Shown here: piece after piece, positions 22,190 through 36,900 of the stretch
Numbering within the stretch: the first letter of the stretch is position 1
Layout: every line of letters starts with the position of its first letter
Assembly: GCA_963969595.1 (NCBI GenBank)
Contig: OZ018416.1
Coordinates: 12,974,065-13,038,064, forward strand
Length of the DNA stretch: 64,000 nucleotides
Reading direction: 5' to 3'
Source of the DNA: Neckera pumila
Lineage: Eukaryota > Streptophyta > Bryopsida > Hypnales > Neckeraceae
Program-made: the position numbers and the translations under genes
Notes under the pieces: generated by a model
The model's database searches: none
What the model saw: only the letters and a program-made list of their open reading frames with translations
What the model was told of the DNA's origin: nothing

Positions 22190-24565
22190 TACAATGATAA
22201 TACCTCCATTGGTTATTCTAGCCCCCTTTATACCAACAATATATTAGATCTAAAAATACCAAAATTAGATATATTATTGGAGACATATCTTAGTTATAAT
22301 CAAATGTCCCTATTTCTCAACACCCTATATTGTCTCCAAAAAAATTCAAACTTTTTATCACAAAATTTTGAATAAATTTTTTTGAGAGACACCCCCGTGT
22401 ATAGGGAAGAACGGCTATCTGTAGAATGCTATAAATGATATAAATTTGTAAAAAATATTTTTCATGTAACTTGTTTTCAATTTTTACAAAACAACAAAAT
22501 AGTGACTTTGTTTACTTATTCAAAGCTATTTGATTGATGTATTGGGTTTCTTTATGATGCAAATCCATTGAAACTGATCACATAAAGACAACTTGGGTTG
22601 CATTATGTCAAAACATATTGATTGCCAAAATTTTATGAATTCAACAATTTTTTGATTGCGAGGTGCATTCATGATGCAAAAAACTTGATTAGTTACTGGT
22701 TGAGGACATTTTGCCCTAGTTCATTGGAAAAAAATTCTTCAATTATATAGAATTTCAGTTGAAGTATATAGTTTTACCTCGCTTGAATTAGTTGATTTAT
22801 ACTACAATCTACAATGCCATTTTTAAGCATATATTTTTAATATCTCAACAATATATGGTATTGACGAGACGAGGGAGTCTTCTTTTGTTGTCATCTATTC
22901 ATTTTTAATCTTCTACCTAGTAATAAGTGACACTACCCTTCACTAAAGGTGGCACAATAGAATCCATTATTTTTATCATTTATTGTGTAATGGATTCATT
23001 TGTGAATTTTTTTAATTTTAGCGCTAGCAGTGAGACTAAAAAGGTTGCTATTCATTTAATTTCATTGGTTTTCAATTCATATTAAGTTATTCTTTGTGTA
23101 TTCATTGTTTGATAAGTTCAAAATTACTCGTATAAATGACAAAGATGACCTAACAAGTCCAGTAGTAGTTATTGAGTTTTTTTGCTTTACATCTATAGAA
23201 TTGGCATTATAAATTTCATTCACAATTTTGAGTCCCCAAATTCATGGTTATAGGATTCCGTTTCCTAAACTATAACATTTTGGAACAAAATAATTCAAAA
23301 TTCGTGTTTTTTACCCATGTGGCACCAAAATCCCACTCATACATTTTCACCTCAACCTCATACAAAACTTAGACCTTGTATACGTTAATGAAAAAAATGA
23401 ATCAATTAACTTCAACCTAGAGGTCTTTAATGGAATTTTATTGCTTTTGAGCAGATTTCTTTATTTCTAATTTAAAAAAAATATGATTATTAGTTGTACA
23501 CACGGTTCACTTCCAATGTATCAATTACAATTACTCCTAGAGTAGAAGCACCTAAAACCTTCAAAATAAAGAATTCAGCATATTTGGGGGCACCATTTCA
23601 AAAAATCAATATTTTTGTGGTAAAGGCAAGAGAAAAGCATGAACTTTAAAAAAAAAAAGTTTTTCGGACTTGGCGTTTATTTTCTATGAATTTTCAAAGT
23701 TGTAGTCCCCAAGAGCATTGAAACGGTCCTATAGGTGGACCTTAATCTGAATTCTGACAAATTCAGCACTTATCCAATCATAATGAAGAGAGGAGAAAAT
23801 TTTATGATACATGTCAAAGACCATTCAACAGAAGTTTAAAGACGGTTTAATGTCCATCTAGAAACAAAGATTAGGTACAGGGACGCTATTGGGTGTTTCT
23901 ACCTTAGTCTATATAACTTTCTTCATACTCACGTGTAGGTGCTCTTTTAAGAGCTTCACACTTCCAATATGATTATTGTAATTCAAATTATAATCTTATA
24001 GATGATCAATTTCAAAAATCCAAAAGCAATGGGATAAAGAGGTTGGGCATATTCATTCGTATCAATACACATATTTGTATTCATAATTCACAATGTATAT
24101 TATATCTATATTCACATTCATATTAGTAATATATTATACATCATACATTGTATTTGTATGAAATGAGACATGAGACATGGGACATTCAGGTGCATGCAAT
24201 TTTAGATGCACACTAACACTATCTCCAACAAACTCTCCATTCACAATGGTCATGGAACAAAATCCTAATTGCTCTCAACTTAATCAAAGACGTTTTCTTT
24301 TGTGTAACATTTGATGTTTGACCCATTTGTTTTTCCATAGTTTCACCTATAGTAGGTAGTTAGGGACATTGAGACTTGCAATAGAGATGACAAACCCTAA
24401 GAGTATTTTTCAATTTTGGAAATAATTGGATTTTCTTTCTACTAGGTTTCAAGATTTTTCATTTTCATTTTAGTATTGCTTGTAAATAAAGGTTTTAGTT
24501 TTTAAGAGAATTTGCTGCAAAAATAGTGTTGTTTTATACAATTGAAAATCTAAAGAAAATAATTG
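22190..24565. other. Spacer upstream of HYDIN, nothing recognised
   Basis: AT-rich, with no open frame of interest and no recognisable repeat boundary. The part nearest 24785 should contain the HYDIN promoter and 5' leader. Confidence 0.4.
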
Positions 24566-24574
24566 TATATAAAA
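24566..24574 (+). promoter_or_regulatory. Possible TATA box of HYDIN
   Basis: TATATAAAA lies about 210 bp upstream of the start codon. In such AT-rich DNA this motif can occur by chance. Confidence 0.2.
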
Positions 24575-24784
24575 TTTAGTAGACTCTCATAATGATATGT
24601 TTTTATTAACTTCCAATGTATACTAGTGTATAAATTTGATTTTGGATACCCTTGACTCCCTCTGCATAAAGCATTTTGGGACACATGAAAATTCAGAACT
24701 TGTGGCAACAATTGAATTGTGATGTTTGAAGAAATTGTAATAGAATTGGAACAATCGAAAAGGCTCATTTTCTGCCACTAAGTT

Positions 24785-24967
24785 ATGGAGCCGAATAAAT
24801 TGAGGGTCTTGAGGGAGAGGGATCCCCAAATGTTTGACAGAATGCTTCCTAATTTGCAAGTCACAAGGCCAAGAGATAAGCCCAAAGCCAAAAACACAAG
24901 CACAGGGGCTCCGGGGTCAACGGTTAAATATAAGTCATATGAAGATCCTCATCCTAATGTATTGAAG
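24785..24967 (+). CDS. HYDIN: HYDIN exon 1 (residues 1-61)
   Basis: Starts MEPNKLRVLRERDPQMFDRM. The segment is basic and charged with no repeat fold. TAA lies just before the ATG (24779). Ends in phase 0 at AAG|GTAAAT. Confidence 0.8.
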
Positions 24968-27900
24968 GTAAATTGCAAATCTATCTTATAATATAACAAA
25001 TAATCTCTTCAAAATGGACACCCCATGTTACAATGCATTAAAAAAATTAAGTATCTTGCAACATACAATATCAAACATGTATGTCATTTATTGTCATGAT
25101 TTATTGTTGTTTGCTGTGAAGTAAATTTTATTTCTGTTACAAGAAGTAGTAATGATAATTTTACATTCCTCAATAAATAGAATAGGTATTCATGTAAATT
25201 TCAAAAAAGATTGAAGTTTTGATTGTTACGCTTTTTCATTTTGAATAATACCAATTTTTCTTTTGTAAAACATATTTGAGACATTGGTATCATTTAGAAA
25301 CAAAGGGAGTATAATGTTCATTTTCTTCTTTGCTTTCTTTTTGGTACCATGGTTTCATTATTCTATCTCATAAATATAAAAAAATTGCAACAATGATTGG
25401 ACATAAATTGTTGAAATAAATACACCTAATTGTTTATGTGCAGAAAAAACCTAGTGAAGTGGTAGAAGCTAAATTGCACCCACAACCATCATATGTTGAT
25501 GGCTCCATTCGGACTAAACCGCACATCATTGAGCATCATAATTTTTGTGATAAGAAGTATTTGGTAAATGTGTGGATTCATGTATATATTATAGATATCA
25601 AATGTTGATGGCAAATACTTGTGTATTGATATCATTTTGAGCTTGCACGTGCCTATTCAACTAAATTCAAATCTTATGATAAAAAATAAAGTATTCATTA
25701 TATATGATCACCAAAAAATATGAATTATGTTAATAAGAAAAATATGAATGCATGTGATATCAAAACATACAATAAATAGCTTAGAAGTTCATTTTGTTGA
25801 TATGTTGTCTCAATTTTGATGCCTTTTTGTTTGTGATTTGCATGCAGGAGTCATCTTTTGTGAAGGAAGATTGTCCATTGTTTCAACCCTTTCCACCTGA
25901 AGTAGTTTTCAGAAACTATAAAGCATTCCAACAATATTCAAAGGTTATCAACCTTCGAAACAATGATAAGGTAGTTTTGGTTTGCATTCTTTTGATGTAT
26001 CAAATGACAATCAATTATCTTTAAACACTTGCAAAGTCTTAAAAATGCACAATGCAACTATTATTACTTTTTGTACCATATACAAAGAATTTCAATTTTC
26101 CTCAAATGTTGTGCTTATTGAATCTTTATGATTTTATTATTTAACTAGCTGTTGGTGCTTGCTATGCTATGCATTCATCATTAGAATTTTATTAGAACTT
26201 TTATGTATTAGATAAAATGCAAAACAAAAATTTCAAATAAATCTTCAAATAAAAATTATGAAAATCTTTGTATAATTTTGTTTATAAGTAAGCATATATT
26301 GAAATCTTCAATAGAAATTTATTGAATGATGAATGAAATATATGAAATGGTGAATACTGTAAAAGATACACATTTATTGTAATGCATTCAAGAGTTGACT
26401 CAATTGTTACGAACAATGACAACCCAAAAACTTGGTGAATTGAAAAAAAAAACTTGTAAATTTCAAAACCTTCATTAACAACTTAATTGTTGTGAAATTC
26501 AAAATTGCTTCAATTGAATAAATTTCTCAACTCATTTGGTAGTAACAATAGAATTTTGAAATCATAAAAGTTGTAAAAGTGATATTACAGAGGTGATTGC
26601 AAACTACTACTCTATTTCTGGAATATAACATTGTATGAAAATATTATTTTTATGTATGCATGATTGAAAATATTTTTACAAAATATTGAAATTAATTATC
26701 TCAAAGACTTAATTGAAATCATTATCATGCATTCTATTCAAATATATCAAAATTTTACTAATATGTGATACAATGAATGCATAGCAGAGCAAGCATGAGC
26801 CCCTATTAGTAATGGTAGCATTTGTGATATTATAGAGGAGTTATGATTTTAGTAGTAGGAATATATTTGAAAAGCTACTTAAATTTTTAGAAGTATTTCC
26901 AAAATGAATTGCAAGGTGATGGGTGATATGGAAATTTATAATGTAAAAATTTTCCTTCACAAAAATTTAATCAAATGTTTTGTTTTTCTCCAAATTCATA
27001 TGCAGATTGCGAGGCGTGTGCAAGTCCTACCACTTCTATCACAAGTCCTCAATGTACAATTATATGCACCTGCAGATTCTCATGAGCTCACCATGTTTGA
27101 TGAGAGAGGGTCAAGCAAAGTTGCTCCTGGAATGGAGGTAAGTTAAGGTAGAAACATGTATAAGCATCATTTTTGTTCTCTAATACCTAAAAAATGGGCT
27201 GAAATGAACATTGCTAGACTCAAAATCATGACAACTTTTAGTCACTTGCAACCAATGTGAGAGTTGAGGCATTTTGTGCTTCAAAGGTGTCCACTCAAGG
27301 TGAGTTTAGTGTTTACATACATGCTGACCTATATTCTCAAATTCTCAAATTTGTATAATATTATGAAAAAGCATTTGAAAACTACAAAACCACTTGGGTT
27401 GTATTTCTCTTGAGTGTGCTAATAAGCACATCAAAACTTTTTGGTCACTTGACCTTTGAAATAATTGGGCCAATAAGAGTGTTGTTTTTGAGGTGTTTCT
27501 ATCTTATGAGATTTTTGAAGTTTTGTGGCCATCAATGTATTTGATGGCAAGTATAAAACCAAAGTGAAATCTCAATAAAGACTTTAAATTTCAATTATAT
27601 AAAATATGTTCTCAATTGGTATTAACCCCTAAAGGTTTTTGACTATGTTTTCACCAAAAACGCTCCAAAACTGCCATTTCTAATACAAGTATCAAATTTC
27701 AGAAAAAAAACATTTTTGGACACATGTAACCATAGGATCTTGTAGTAAACTTGTTTGAGAAGATGTGGAAAAAATTTCAGAATTTTCCACCGTGTGGATT
27801 GCAAGATAATAGCGGTTGAATTGACAAAAATCCTTTTTTTGTCCCTGCAAAAAAACGGGCAGCTGCCCTTCACAAGGTCACATTTGTATGAAAAAATGTC

Positions 27901-30900
27901 CAAATTGGTGGTTACTCTTTGGAACCATTTTCCTAAACAAGTTGGATACATGCTTGAAAAAATTCAGATCATTTAGAATTGTACAACATATAGGAAAAAA
28001 ATAGTAAGTAGGAAGAGGTAGAGAATGATTCAAAACACTAAATTGTTAGGAATTTATTTATGGAATTGAAAAATGCCAATCCCAACGGTTGTAATGTTAT
28101 AATAAACAGTCTACACCCAAGGTTTTTATTTTTTTCAAAAATATTGAAAATTGAATATGAAATAAAGGACTTCAAACTTTATTTCAGAGTTGAGATTCTA
28201 TAACTACCCTCAAACTAAGAATCCTCATAACTTTTGACTCATAGATCCAAATGGAATGATTCAAAGCTTTCCGCCTACATATAAATTTAAAGAAACAAAT
28301 TCAAGTTTTTATTTTTTTTAAAAGTGATTTTTAAAGAAGTTTTTTTTGCTGCTTGGGCTGCCCGCCGAGCAATGAAAACGACATACGATGCAATAACTTT
28401 TTAATCCTGTAATCAAAAGTTATGAAAATTTTTGGGCCTTAAAGCTACTCCTCGGGAAAATGTTGTGTGCAAATTTCAAAGAAAATAAAATAAAATCTCC
28501 GATTGTAGTGAGCTGCCCAAAAAAGCTATGTTCTCAAAAAAGCATGTTCAATGCTTTAGGGGTTAAGAGTGACCTTAGTAAATGATTTGGACTATGTTAC
28601 TGATACAACTTGTAATATCAAGTGATAATTAAAATAATATAAGTTAATTAAAGCTATATTTTTATTTTTATTTTTGCACAATTATTGTAGAAATGATTTT
28701 GTAAACCAAAAATTCATGGAACAGATTCAATACATTGTTAATTTTTGCCCAGAAAGTGAAGATGACCAAGAAGCCTCTTTAGTGGTTGTTACCGAACGAG
28801 AAAAATTTGAGGTGCCTGTAGTTTGTTATGGATCACGAGGTGCATAAATACTCTTTTTAATAAAATTATTCAATTGTGCCATATCATATCTCGTAGATCA
28901 AGGCATCAGGCCAACCAATTTTGTATTAAATTACTCTAGCTCAAAATCATAAAAATATTGGTGCCCTAAATCAATCTTTCTACAAATAAATATTTGAAAA
29001 TGTAAAATTATTAGTAAAATTAGATAAAATATTAGAAATTTTTAGATGTATTAAATATAAAATTTCACAATACTATTATTCATTAAAAGATTGGAGAGTG
29101 AATAAAGGTCTATTAGAAATGACGTGTATTTTTTATAGGTCTCATTTTTGTAATCAAACTTAAATTAATAATAAAAAAGGATCAAAATAAGACTTTAGTA
29201 AAAAATAGTCTTGCATATGAAATCAAACGTATTGATATTCTTGCTTGTACCAAAATTCATTTCAATGTAAAAATATTTACTAATTAACTACGTATATCTA
29301 TATTCAAAGTTCAAAATTTACAGTAAGGTTTTTAAATATGTGTTGATAACACTATTAAAATTAATATACAAATAAATAGCATTTTATTGATGTTATTGAA
29401 AAACTATGATTACATAATTTTAATAAATATAACTAAGAACCAAGTTTCAAGAAAAACAAAAATTAATAATAATATCACTAAATTGTTTCTTGTACAAAAT
29501 GTATATGTAGCAATATTGGATTTGCCGGATGAAATTCATTTTCCGCATACCCCTGCTAACTTGGTGTATACTAAAAATGTTATGCTACGCAATTTTGGCA
29601 CCAAAATAGCCAACTTTGAATTGCAAGTGAATGGGTTCTTTGCAATCTCTCCAATATGTGGAAATGTGGAGCCTGAGAATTTTTTAGAAGTTTATGTGCA
29701 ATTTTGTCCCCCTTTGGTTGGTGTACACGAAGGCGAGCTTATAGTTTCCTACAATAACAACATTGAAAGAATGTACTCCAAATTGTATGGTGTGGGTTTA
29801 GAGGTAAGTTTAAACAATGCACTCTAAATTATAAATAACTTTTGACTATGCCATAAGTTTCAAATTCTATTTTTACTTCAAGTTGTGATTGGATGAGACC
29901 ACTAAAGAGATTCTTTGGATTTTAAGCTAAATTCCAAGTTCTTAGATCTATTTTCCTAAAATATGCTATATATCAATGGAAGTTTTGATGCCAAGGGATG
30001 TAGAGCTTGGAACAAGAGTTGAATTTAGTGAGAATAGAAACTGAATTGATTTCTATATCTAAGTTTCTATATTATATGCTATACAAAGGGAAGTGGAATT
30101 CAACTTGAAAGTGGAAACATAAAGGTTTAGATTTATATGAATGTGTGTAAGAGGTTTTCAATTTCTTGAATTTGAAAAAGTAGTGAAAATCAATCTTTAG
30201 AAGGGACTCTTTGAATTAAAAGGTACTAGCTTGGTCCTCAAAAGGTCAAGTGGTGGTGATACATTGCTAGTACTTCTTGAAGCCACATAGTCATAGATGG
30301 ATTAATAAAGTGGATAGAAACATCTTCTTCACTTTATTAACTCTAGTAGAGAGACTATTCCATTTGATTCAAAAAATTGTGGCATATGAACAATACATGA
30401 AGACACGGTGTTGAAGATAATTTCAACAATTGTTAATATTAGCATCCTTGTTTATATCAATAAGAGTTTGAATCCCCTTATTTAATACTGTTGAAATAGG
30501 GGATTGAATGATTCAAGATGACTTTATTTATCAACATGTACAAAATGTAGTATATTTATTTATTAATCTAAAATGAAACATTATAGACATGAAAATTTAA
30601 GATTTGGAATTCAAGTCAATTTTTATTTGTTTACATATTTGTTATAATGTTCTTTTTATAATAAAAGATATATATTTTGAAATATATTCTGAACTGGTTG
30701 ACTTTTTAAAATCTACTTTTTTAATTTAGTATTTTTCTTGGTTTTTATAATGATTGATTATTTATTTTTATTAGAAAATATTTGTTGAGACATCCATTTC
30801 TTGTTAAAAAATAATGAGTAACTCATTATGGAATTGCATTCATCTAACAAAAATCAACAATGGTGCCAGCTAGATGTTGGCTTGTCTGCAGATATTGTTG

Positions 30901-33900
30901 TAGCTATTCCTACATATATAGGTCGAAGCTCCCAAATGGTCCTCCATGTGCAAAACTACTCTCCAGTGGTTGCATACTTCATTTGGGAAAAGTAAATATA
31001 AAAATTGTATTATTTGTATTCATTTTTATGGTTAATTATATACAACTAATGCTATGTATTTGCAAGAATAACTATGACACTCATACTACAATGCAAATTT
31101 TTCATATTTTTTTATTTATTTTCAAAAGATTTTGTTACTTGTAATAAATAAAATAAACTTTGGCAGTTGGTATCTTTTGATCCATCATTCTAAATATGAG
31201 AAGTCACTTAAATCCCTAAAGGATCAAGCTATAGCTCAAAGTCCTAAAAATGCAAAAAATGTGTAATATATTGTAATTTAGAATAATAAATTAGAATAAC
31301 AATTTAAAGATAAAATTAAAAAAATTAAAAAACTATAATTAATAAATTTTAGCAATATAGTTGAATATTTATTGCACAAAAAAAAAATTATCTATAAAAT
31401 TTGGAATAAAATATAAAAAAATTTGTCTAAGAAATCAAAAGTATAGACTTTTTGATATTTCACCTCAAAAATAATCTTTAAATTTGAAATGTTCAAATTC
31501 TAATCATGGTATAAAATTTAATGATCTTACTTATTTTCTTAAGGCAATTTTGAAGGGCCATTTTTTGGATTTATAGAATAATTGCCAAGAAGAGTTTTAA
31601 GAACATATGTAGTGCAAATGTTAGAAAACTAAAACAAATATCTGTAAAAATTTGAATAGATGAAAACAAATTATGTAAACGTGACATATTTTCATTTGTA
31701 ATGTTTGAAATTTAAATGCATTATTCTTAAAGGACAATGTATCCTTTGTGATTAAAGACTTTTTGATGACATTTTGTTCACTATTTAGGCTTCATATTCC
31801 AAAAAAGCTTCATTAAGGCAATATAAATTGATAAAATTATGTTACCTAATTGTATAAGATATGGATGTTTTGTATTGTTCAACAAATTATTGCAGCTGCC
31901 TTAAAATGAAATCATATTTGTTTTCAATTTTTTTCTTTTGGTTTTGTACTTTTATAATTGTAATAGTGAAAAATGTTTGATAATTCTCAATTAGTAGCTG
32001 TAATTCATGTGAAACCAATTTATTGCATCTTTTCAACAAGGTTTTTTTACTTGTGTTTTATATATGTCTATAGGTTTTTCAGCCAATTAAAGATTTCCAT
32101 ATGACTTTTTAAGATTTTAATTGTAGATTTTAGTTTTTATAAAAAAAAATGAATAGTTAAAAAAATCCAATTATGCCACTTTCATCATCTTATTTTCTCT
32201 TCTTTTTATAAACAATATTTTGTATGTCTCATATTTGAGTATATATAATTAATGTTTTTATATGATTTTCACCTTTTTAAAATAATAATCAAGGCAGAGA
32301 CTGTAATTGTACATGTTTTAAAATTTAAATGAATGAACCCAACAAAGTTTCTTGTGAAACGGCACTATTGCCTTTTTTGTAATACACCATCTTTCAGTTT
32401 ATTCAACATTATACAATAGTTGCAAAAATCTATTTTTGCCATTTACATCCATAGTTTCTAGAAAGGGTGGAGTCTTTGGTACAATTTTTAAGTTGAATCT
32501 TTGAAAGATTTGAAATTTATATATAGGGTAAATAAAGATATCATGTATGTTGGACAACTTATTATATTTTCCAAAAAATTTAATATTTAAAAGAAACTTC
32601 TAATAAAATGTTTATTTTAATCTTTTGAAAGGAAATTGATGAATATCACTTTTTAAGCCCATTTTTTTCTTTTGAAGCTAAAAACTGCAGCACAAAAGTC
32701 ACTTATTAGGACAAAGATTTTTTTAAATGACTAAATCTTTGTCTTGCTTATGCACTCAAGTGTATATGTTTGAAAATTGCCATTTTTGTCCTATTTCATT
32801 GAATTTTGGAATATTTTCTAAAAGAACAAAAATTAAAGAATCTACTACTTTAATTTTTCATTAATCTATTTTGTGCCTTAAAATTATAAAAATGATTAAA
32901 TTGACTCAAATTTTTGAAAACACATTATGAAATGTTATACTTATTTATTTTTTGAATTTAATATTTTTTTAAATCATAGTTTTTATTTTGTAATATCATT
33001 TATTTCAAAATTACATAGTATTTCTTACAAGTATTAAACTTTGAATATTTCCTTAGGAATTTGTGGCTTATTAAAATTTCTTAACTCCTAAAGGACCAAA
33101 TGGTTAGGGTTGGACAATTGGAAATTTGGGTAGATTCCTACCATGGCAATTTTCAATGGATCTTTTTGAAATTTTGAAACAAGGCATAGACATGTACCTC
33201 CTTGGTGGTAATATATGATTTTTTTTAATTAGGTGCCCAAATCAAAAGTTATATTGCCTGAAAAAGTTTGAGCAATTCAAGCAATTAAAAAATCTTTTAC
33301 TAAACTTTACACTTCAAAATTTGGTGGATACGTAACTCATGTAATATAGGATGCAACTGTCAAAAATAACATATATAATTGAAAGAGGAATTAAAGTCTA
33401 TTGACCTTGTAGAGCATGGTCATGAAAAAAATTCTTCTAACTTCAAATGCTATAATCTTTCAATGCAGATATTGTCAAAGTTTCTGAAATTTTCACACAT
33501 ATCACTAGTGTGTTATTCAGTTATTCTTATTAACAAAACATCCGCTTTTTTGGTTATTTTCCAAAAGTGGCTCCAAAATAGGTGCTTTGTTACGTTGTTT
33601 ACCCTATTAACTAGGGCTCCCAATATACTCTAGTAAAAATTTGAATGGTTGAATTTTCTTAAAAACTGTCCCATTCATTTTTCTAGTTAATCAAAAAAAG
33701 TGACAATTTGAGTTTTTGACGGTATACACTACAAATGTACTCTGGTCCTTTATCATATTTTATTTAAATTTAAAAAACAGCAACATCTATATACCCAAAA
33801 AAATCATTTTGATAATTAATTTAGAATGAAAATGGAAGCACGCTAAGCTAGGACTAACTTACTTGTATTTAATGATAGCATAATCTAACTTTATCAAATC

Positions 33901-36900
33901 ATTCTGCCACTTCAGAAATTAGTTCATTACAATGATTAGTTTCAATGTGATTAAGCACCTTATCATAATTCTTATTTATTTATCTTGATTCTTATTCAAT
34001 TTCAATCAGCTGCAACAAATCTAAGTCATAAGTGTTAGTTTAGATTCTATTAAAATCTAATGATAAGTATTCTAAAATTAATCTTTTGTTAAATATTCTA
34101 AAATTGTATCAATAAATACTTATTGAAGCAATTGTTGCTTGATTTCACTTAAAAACTGCAATTGCGTTGATTTATAATTCCTAATATTTATAATAAAAAT
34201 CAGACTTTATTATACCAATTCTTTATTTAAATTATATTTTATCAAATTTTAATTGTATGATTTATTATGTATTTTGTTATTGTTGTATAGAATATCAAAT
34301 GAAATAAATTATAAAATATTTATAGTAAAAACCTTAAATGATAATCTCAAATTCAATGTGTTAAACAATGAAACTAAATCGTTACAGAGATTAAAATGCT
34401 TTTAAATAATATGCATATGCTTTATTAAATTCTTGGTCGACTAAGTTTCTACATTTTTAGGTTATTTATTAGACTAATCTTTGCTTGAATCTTATAATTT
34501 TTTCCCTCAATTGTTTAAAAAAATTTAATTTGTATTTTTTAGAATGTAGTATTTCAATAAGTGAAGACTCCTATAAAATGAAAAACTAAAGTGAATATAT
34601 TTCACTTGAAGATGTACAGTGAGTGACGAAACCGAGTACTTTTGTGAAACATTTTCATTCAAACAACCATACCATAAGCATCAATGGTTAAAACCCAAAA
34701 GTGTACACATGAAAGTTGTAGAGCACGACATACAACACGTTACCATAGAAGTTTAAAGAAAAAATTAGTTGTGATTTGAAAGAAAATTAATTCCAAAGTT
34801 TGCTATGCCAAAAACTCGGTTTTGTTCAACATAGTTTGGCTTTACTTTATCTTTTGTCAATTTTTTTTTAAAACTCCTAAAAAACTTTTTGTACCTTAGC
34901 ATGTTGGTATACATCATTTTTGATTGTTGTACAAAAATTGAAGGACTTTCACATTTATAGAATTAAAAATATTAACAATTTAACAAACATGCAAATGATG
35001 TTGGTTCTCACAAAATTTGAGTTTTTTTTGTGGAATTCAGAGCATGGGATTGCATTAGCCATGGTAAAGAGGGTATAGGTTGCAAAATAGACCACTTTTA
35101 TATCTAAATGTCCTTGTATATAAAATATTTGTTGAATTGGGCAATGTGTACAATTTATATTTTACAATTGTATAATGCATTTTTAATTTCAACTTTTGTG
35201 TTCAAAGACTAGAGTTCATGATGCATATAAATCATCCAAAAAAATTCAAAAAATTCCATCATCATTGTCTGTATTATCCAAAAACAGCTAATTTTTTGAA
35301 TGTCAGTGTAATTTTTGAAAATTAGCTGTTTTTGGATAATACAGACAATGATGATGGAATTTTTTGAATTTTTTTGGATGATTTATATGCATCATGAACT
35401 CTAGTCTTTGAACACAAAAGTTGAAATTAAAAATGCATTATACAATTGTAAAATATAAATTGTATGCATTGCCCAATTCAACAAATATTTTATATACAAG
35501 GACATTTAGATATAAAAGTGGTCTATTTTGCAACCTATACCCTCTTTACCATGGCTAATGCAATCCCATGCTCTGAATTCCACAAAAAAAACTCAAATTT
35601 TGTGAGAACCAACATCATTTGCATGTTTGTTAAATTGTTAATATTTTTAATTCTATAAATGTGAAAGTCCTTCAATTTTTGTATACAACAATAAAAAATG
35701 ATGTATACCAACATGCTAAGGTACAAAAAGTTTTTTAGGAGTTTTAAAAAAAAATTGACAAAAGATAAAGTAAAGCCAAACTATGTTGAACAAAACCGAG
35801 TTTTTGACATAGCAAACTTTGGAATTAATTTTCTTTCAAATCACAACTAATTTTTTCCTTAAACTTCCATGGTAACGTGTTGTATGTCGTGCTCTACAAC
35901 TTTCATGTGTACACTTTTGGGTTTTAACCATTGATGCTTATGGTATGGTTGTTTGAATGAAAATGTTTCACAAAAGTACTCGGTTTTGTCACTCACTGTA
36001 TATGCAATGAAATTTAAATTTTTCTTTTCAAAAATTAGAAATTATAATTAATGTGTATAATTTTATCACGTTTGAATCTCATAATAAAATCTATAAATAA
36101 ATAAAAACTTGTCCTGGATGCAAATTTTTGTGTGTGCATAACTTTAGATGTTAATTTAAATCATACAAAACTACTTTGTTGAATGAGTTTTAATTTGACT
36201 CATTTCTTTGTATGAATAAAATTTATTTAAAAAAATTATGAATATTTAATTTATGTTTTTGTGCCTAGTATTCTTGACCAATCTTGAGAAATTTAGTTTT
36301 AGAACTCTTAGAGGTGTGTTTAAAAGAACTATATTTTTATAATACTTTTAAAAAATCACACTGAAGATTAATTAAAAAATACTGTAATGTGATTGCTTGT
36401 TTGTATAAGACATGTTTTTTGTTTTTAAAAATATATAAAAGACTTCAAACTAGTTTCAAGTTTTCAACCCTAGCATACTCAAACATTATGATTTATACCA
36501 CATTTCGTTTAAAAGTTTATTTTTGCAGACACAATAAAATCTTAAAATTCAAATATATCCTAAAATTTATCCAAATTTAGATATTTGTTTTTTGCAAGGT
36601 ACTCCAAAGTGCCCCAAGGGCTTAAAAAATTTGATGTTGGAAGGTCATATTCAAGTTCATGTTTATAATGGATGTTGAAAAACTCATTCAAATTTTTAAG
36701 CAAACTAAGCTTTAATATGTCATCCAAATTAACTTTATCTCTAAAATGTTGTAGGATTTTGAAAAGTTTGTACAAAATTTATTGTCCTGAGCAAGGATAT
36801 AATTTAAACACCATAATATTTTATATAAATATATTATATTGAAATTTATTTGAATTTGATTAGGTTTGCAACTGAAAAAGAAGATGATGCATATCATGCG

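Larger units (their letters stand above)
30992..36863 (+). other. HYDIN intron 7 (5,872 bp)
   Basis: The largest intron. It contains a 1.39-kb inverted repeat (34615-36000) and two probable decayed TTAA-family fragments (31209-31755 and 33081-33760). The remainder is AT-rich and unremarkable. Confidence 0.75.

Noticed and set aside
35464..35726. Open frames inside the inverted repeat as a transposase remnant
   Set aside because: They are 60-odd codons, mirror images of each other, and show no DDE/D or helix-turn-helix motif.
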